A stretch of 9,477 nucleotides of DNA from an uncultured Erysipelotrichaceae bacterium (GTDB lineage Bacteria > Bacillota_I > Bacilli_A > Erysipelotrichales > Erysipelotrichaceae): positions 1 to 9,477 of the forward strand of contig CALBGK010000050.1 in the NCBI GenBank assembly GCA_937893115.1, given 5' to 3'. This document shows positions 6,217-9,477 of the stretch, in pieces. Made by a program: the position numbers and the translations under genes. The first letter of the stretch is position 1; every line of letters begins with the position of its first letter. A model generated the notes under the pieces. That model had not been told where the DNA came from and searched no databases. It worked only from the letters and a program-made list of their open reading frames with translations.

Positions 6217-7770
6217 ATGGATAACCCACTTACTTCCATTATATTTGGTTTACTTGGACTTGCTATTGGTATCTGTATCATGTTGTTGGCAAGTCGCATG
6301 GGATTAAATCGAGATAAACAAAAAGCAAAATTAGTATTAGAAGAAGCGGAAAACAAAGCTAAAAACACAATTAAACAAGCAGTTTTAGACGGAAAGACAC
6401 AAGTCTATGACTTGAAGTTACAGGCTGAAAAAGAAATAAAAGAACGCCGCAATGAATTACAAGATTTTGAAACTAAATTAATGCGTAGGGAAGATTCATT
6501 AAATTTTCGTGATGAAACAATGAATCAAAAAGAAAAAAAGCTCGATGAAAAACTAAAGAAAGCTGAAGAAAAAGCTTTACAACTAGATAAAATGGAAGAA
6601 GAATTACAATCGCGAATTGATGGGCAAATCGCACTATTAGAACATGTATCTTCAATGTCACAAGAAGATGCTAAGAAAGAACTCATGGAAGTAGTAGAAA
6701 AGAAGATGGCCAATGAGGTCGCTACCTACATCCATGAACAAGAAGAAGAGGCTAAGGCTCGTGCTCAGGATATGGCACGTGAGATTATCGCTACAGCCAT
6801 ACAGAGATATTCACAAGAAGAGACCATCGATCGCACAGTCTCGGTTGTCGCTTTACCTAGCGAAGAGATGAAGGGGCGTATCATTGGCCGAGAGGGAAGA
6901 AATATCAGAGCTATTGAACAGGCTACTGGTGTCGACTTAATTATTGATGATACACCAGAAGCTATCACAGTTTCTTGTTTCAATCCGATTAGAAGAGAAA
7001 TCGCTAGACTTTCTCTAGAGACTTTGATTCGTGATGGGCGCATTCAACCAGGTCGTATTGAGGACGTTGTCAACAAAGTCACTAAAGAGATTAATGATAC
7101 TATTCAAAAAGCTGGTGAAGAAGCTTGTTTCAAACTACAAATCGGTAAGATGGATAGAGAATTAGTAAATATGGTCGGTAGAATGAGATACCGTTACTCA
7201 TATGGCCAAAATGGTCTTGAACATTCTATGGAAGTAGCCTTCTTATCAGGTATGATGGCTGCCGAATTAGGACTTAACCAATCTTTGGCTAAACGTGCTG
7301 GACTCTTACATGATATCGGTAAGGCTGTTGACTTTGAAGCTGATGGCACCCATGTAGAATTAGGCGCTAAGTTAGCTAAGAAACATGGTGAGAATGATAT
7401 CGTTGTCAATGCGATAGAATCACATCATGGCGATGTTGAGCCTAAGTCATTAATTGCTTATCTAGTTGCAGCGGCAGATACTTTAAGTGCTGCTCGACCA
7501 GGTGCGAGATATGAAGGCATTGAGAATTATATCAATCGTCTTGAATCATTAGAGAAGATAGCGACTGACTTTGAAGGTGTCGATAAAGCCTTTGCCATCC
7601 AAGCTGGTAGAGAAGTTCGTGTCATGGTAGTACCAGAAAAAGTCAATGATGCTAAGTGTCATATGATAGCTCGTGAGATTAAAGACCGCATTGAAAAAGA
7701 ACTCACCTATCCAGGACAGATCAAAGTTACTGTTATTCGAGAATTGCGCGCTAATGAATTAGCTCGTTAA
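6217..7770 (+). CDS. rny: Ribonuclease Y
   Basis: RNase Y is a membrane-anchored endoribonuclease that starts mRNA decay and processes some operons in Firmicutes. The 517 residues follow the family plan: one N-terminal membrane segment (about 7-27), a long charged coiled coil (about 33-200), a KH RNA-binding domain with G-R-I-I-G-R-E-G-R-N-I (220-230; GxxG core), and an HD metal-dependent phosphohydrolase domain with His336 and the LLHDIGKA motif (His365, Asp366). ESHHGDVEPKS (401-411) and AADTLSAARPGAR lie further on. Length matches the Bacillus protein (about 520). The start is decided by AGGAGGT upstream and the immediately following hydrophobic segment. It has its own strong promoter. Its stop codon shares one base with the ymdB start, so translation is coupled. 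Confidence 0.97.
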   Translation: MDNPLTSIIFGLLGLAIGICIMLLASRMGLNRDKQKAKLVLEEAENKAKNTIKQAVLDGKTQVYDLKLQAEKEIKERRNELQDFETKLMRREDSLNFRDETMNQKEKKLDEKLKKAEEKALQLDKMEEELQSRIDGQIALLEHVSSMSQEDAKKELMEVVEKKMANEVATYIHEQEEEAKARAQDMAREIIATAIQRYSQEETIDRTVSVVALPSEEMKGRIIGREGRNIRAIEQATGVDLIIDDTPEAITVSCFNPIRREIARLSLETLIRDGRIQPGRIEDVVNKVTKEINDTIQKAGEEACFKLQIGKMDRELVNMVGRMRYRYSYGQNGLEHSMEVAFLSGMMAAELGLNQSLAKRAGLLHDIGKAVDFEADGTHVELGAKLAKKHGENDIVVNAIESHHGDVEPKSLIAYLVAAADTLSAARPGARYEGIENYINRLESLEKIATDFEGVDKAFAIQAGREVRVMVVPEKVNDAKCHMIAREIKDRIEKELTYPGQIKVTVIRELRANELAR

Positions 7771-8546
7771 TGAGAATACTATTTATTGGCGATATTGTCG
7801 GTCGACCAGGCCGCGATATCGTCTTTGCTTCTTTAGATAAACTTAAAAAAGATTATCATATCGATTTTACAATCGCCAATGGAGAAAATAGTGCGCATGG
7901 TAAAGGCATTACTTCAAAGATTTATCACCAGTTTATTGATGCCGGTATCGATTGTATAACCATGGGTAATCACAGTTTTTCTAAAAGCGAAATAATTGAA
8001 TCTTTAGATAGTATGGATCGATTAATCGTTCCTCACAATCACATTAAACAAGTAGGTGTCAGCGCTAGAGTATTTGACATTGATGGCTTTAAATTATGTG
8101 TTTGCAATATCTTGGGTGAAGTATTCATGACTGAAGTCACCTGTTCGCCATATGTGGCCATGAATGATATTTTATCCAAGTATCCTAATGCATCTTTTCT
8201 AGTTGACCTTCATGCCGAAGCGACTAGTGAGAAGATATTATTTGCTCACTATTATAAAGATAAGGTCATTGCCACATTAGGCACGCATACCCATGTGCAG
8301 ACAGCTGATGAAAGACTTATTGGCAACGAGGCTTATATCAGTGATGTTGGAATGTGTGGCGCCTATGATAGCATTATTGGCCGTGATATCGATGAGATGA
8401 TAAACAATCGCATCAAAGCTGCAAATACTCGCTTTACTGTCGCTAGTGGTGCTGCTCAACTTTGTGCTTGTGTAGTTGATATTGATACCGAAGAAAAGAA
8501 GGCAGTTTCTATTACAAGAATTCAAATTAGACCAGAGTCATCGTAA
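7770..8546 (+). CDS. ymdB: YmdB-family metallophosphoesterase
   Basis: YmdB is a cytoplasmic dinuclear-metal phosphodiesterase (TIGR00282-type), reported to cleave 2',3'-cyclic nucleotides and to affect biofilm and motility decisions in Bacillus. The 258 residues carry the expected ligands: Asp8 (FIGDIVGRPGR), Glu39 and Asn40 (NGENSAHGKG), Asn67 and His68 (GNHSF), His148 (DLHAE), and His173 and His175 (GTHTHVQT). Length is typical (about 260). The ATG overlaps the rny stop as TAATG, and no good Shine-Dalgarno is visible before it, so it probably depends on coupled translation from rny. This is the same gene pair as in Bacillus, and a link to RNA turnover is reasonable. The last codons and the stop lie within a stem-loop (separate entry). 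The cellular substrate in this organism is unknown. Confidence 0.94.
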   Translation: MRILFIGDIVGRPGRDIVFASLDKLKKDYHIDFTIANGENSAHGKGITSKIYHQFIDAGIDCITMGNHSFSKSEIIESLDSMDRLIVPHNHIKQVGVSARVFDIDGFKLCVCNILGEVFMTEVTCSPYVAMNDILSKYPNASFLVDLHAEATSEKILFAHYYKDKVIATLGTHTHVQTADERLIGNEAYISDVGMCGAYDSIIGRDIDEMINNRIKAANTRFTVASGAAQLCACVVDIDTEEKKAVSITRIQIRPESS

Positions 8547-8556
8547 GATGACTTTT
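8534..8556 (+). terminator. Stem-loop with T run spanning the ymdB stop codon
   Basis: AGTCATC (8536-8542), a GTAA tetraloop (8543-8546) and GATGACT (8547-8553) form a perfect seven-base-pair stem. It extends by one G-U and one A-U pair to 8534 and 8555, with TTTT at 8553-8556. The stop codon TAA is the last three bases of the loop. The T tract is short, so it may be a weak terminator or a 3'-end stabiliser. Confidence 0.6.
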
Positions 8557-8557
8557 G

Positions 8558-8566
8558 TGTTATGAT
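8558..8566 (+). promoter_or_regulatory. Extended -10 promoter for the flavoprotein gene
   Basis: TGTTATGAT is a TGn-extended -10 placed two bases after the T run of the preceding stem-loop. No clear -35 is seen. The start would be near 8573, which is close to the AAAAGGGA ribosome binding site (about 8568-8575), so the leader would be very short. Read-through from ymdB is the alternative. Confidence 0.4.
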
Positions 8567-8583
8567 GGAAAAGGGACTAAACC

Positions 8584-9477
8584 ATGAAAAATTATGATGT
8601 ATTAATTGTTGGTGGAGGTATAGCTGGTTTAATGTCAGCTTATCGCTTAATCACAGAAAGACCGGATTTAAAAATATTATTGATTGAAAAGGGCAAAGAG
8701 ATTAAAAAACGTCAATGTCCTATTATCACTAAGAAGACTAGTAGCTGTCTAAAGTGTAAACCTTGTGCCATCATGGAAGGTTTAGGTGGAGCAGGTGCTT
8801 TTTCAGATGGTAAATATATTATCTCTAATGAATATGGTGGATGGCTTCCAGACTTTATGGATGGTGAGGAAGTGCTTAGATATATTCATATGGCTGATGA
8901 TATCTTGATGAGCTTTGGCGCGACCAAGGATGTCTATATGCCTGATGATGAATTAAAACTTGAATGTCTTCGTCATGATCTCCTCATGCAGCAAGCTATA
9001 GTTAAACACTTAGGAACCGATGCCAACTTTAATACGATGAATAATCTCATCGACTTTCTTTTAGAACATATTGAAGTATTAACGATGTCTAGAGTGGTTG
9101 ATATCGATATAGCTTCTCATGAAGTTACTTATGCGCAATATTCTAATGAATATGTCGTAAGGAGTGAAAATATCTTAATCGCCGTCGGTAGAGCGGGAGC
9201 TAGAGATTTCAAGTTGTGGTGCGAGAAAAATAATATCCCACTCAAGAATAATCAAGTGGATATCGGTGTTAGAGTAGAACTTCCTTGGACGATATGGAAG
9301 CATTTCTCTGCTAGGATATATGAACCAAAGATACTCTATCGCACTAGTTTATATCATGATAGTGTTCGCATGTTCTGTTTTAATGAAAAGGGCCATGTGG
9401 TAACAGAAAATACCGATGGTATTTTGACGGTCAATGGTCATTCTTTTAAGGATGAAGCCAAGAAATCACAAAATTCT
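8584..9477 (+). CDS. FAD-dependent dehydrogenase, COG2509-like (3' end outside window)
   Basis: The reading frame is open for 298 codons to the window edge; family members are usually around 450-480 residues. Seen: an N-terminal Rossmann dinucleotide-binding fold VLIVGGGIAGLMSA (6-19) with the acidic residue of LLIEKGKE at the end of strand two (Glu35), a cysteine cluster (Cys45, Cys55, Cys58, Cys61) leading into EGLGGAGAFSDGKY (65-78), a second FAD-fold motif ILIAVGRAGARDF, then VDIGVRVELP and a segment MFCFNEKGHVVTEN. The GGAG-FSDGK and GVRVE plus C...G-VV combination is the mark of the uncharacterised COG2509 flavoprotein family. Start is supported by AAAAGGGA about nine bases upstream. 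It follows ymdB by 37 bases. The substrate is unknown; a redox role with the cysteines binding a metal or forming disulfides is only a guess. Confidence 0.8.
   Translation, partial: MKNYDVLIVGGGIAGLMSAYRLITERPDLKILLIEKGKEIKKRQCPIITKKTSSCLKCKPCAIMEGLGGAGAFSDGKYIISNEYGGWLPDFMDGEEVLRYIHMADDILMSFGATKDVYMPDDELKLECLRHDLLMQQAIVKHLGTDANFNTMNNLIDFLLEHIEVLTMSRVVDIDIASHEVTYAQYSNEYVVRSENILIAVGRAGARDFKLWCEKNNIPLKNNQVDIGVRVELPWTIWKHFSARIYEPKILYRTSLYHDSVRMFCFNEKGHVVTENTDGILTVNGHSFKDEAKKSQNS

Noticed and set aside
149..9477. Mollicutes-type code with TGA as tryptophan
   Set aside because: None of the seven visible stops is TGA, but tryptophan is TGG throughout and no gene contains in-frame TGA, so there is no evidence for reassignment.

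Overview
The window is chromosomal DNA from a low-GC Gram-positive bacterium, most likely a wall-bearing member of the Bacilli. The proteins resemble those of uncultured gut Bacilli and Erysipelotrichia-like lineages near the Mollicutes, but I cannot name the genus. The grounds are a type B RNase P RNA, the Firmicutes neighbourhoods recU-ponA, gpsB-rnpB, pgsA-recA and rny-ymdB, strong AGGAGG-type ribosome binding sites, and AT-rich codon use. Tryptophan is read from TGG and no long gene contains in-frame TGA, so the standard bacterial code fits. Nothing suggests phage, plasmid, transposon or CRISPR origin. This is a core housekeeping region.

Layout: (1) 1-3586, minus strand: recU, then a class A penicillin-binding protein (ponA) 12 bases downstream. 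The ponA reading frame stops at 149, but the -1 frame continues as a convincing domain to the window edge, so the gene is frameshifted near its 3' end. (2) 3587-3730: divergent intergenic region with a GCTAG inverted repeat. (3) 3731-4370: gpsB, directly followed by rnpB and a clean intrinsic terminator. (4) 4370-6059: an extended -10 promoter, then pgsA and recA. (5) 6060-6216: a probable terminator and a very good sigma-A promoter. (6) 6217-8546: rny and ymdB, overlapping by one base. (7) 8534-9477: a stem-loop over the ymdB stop codon, a second extended -10 element, and the first 298 codons of a COG2509-like FAD-dependent dehydrogenase that runs off the window.

Functionally, recU and recA serve recombination. 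PonA and GpsB serve wall synthesis and division, and their genes are divergent neighbours. PgsA makes the phosphatidylglycerol precursor of the membrane. RnpB and Rny handle tRNA 5' maturation and mRNA decay.

The most interesting observation is the RNase P RNA. At about 290 nt it keeps the catalytic-domain signatures, but by eye it lacks the whole P11-P12 section of the specificity domain, including the conserved joining segments that recognise the T-loop of pre-tRNA. The second is the ponA frameshift, which splits a PASTA-like domain and puts a following Ig-like (Big_2-type) domain out of frame.
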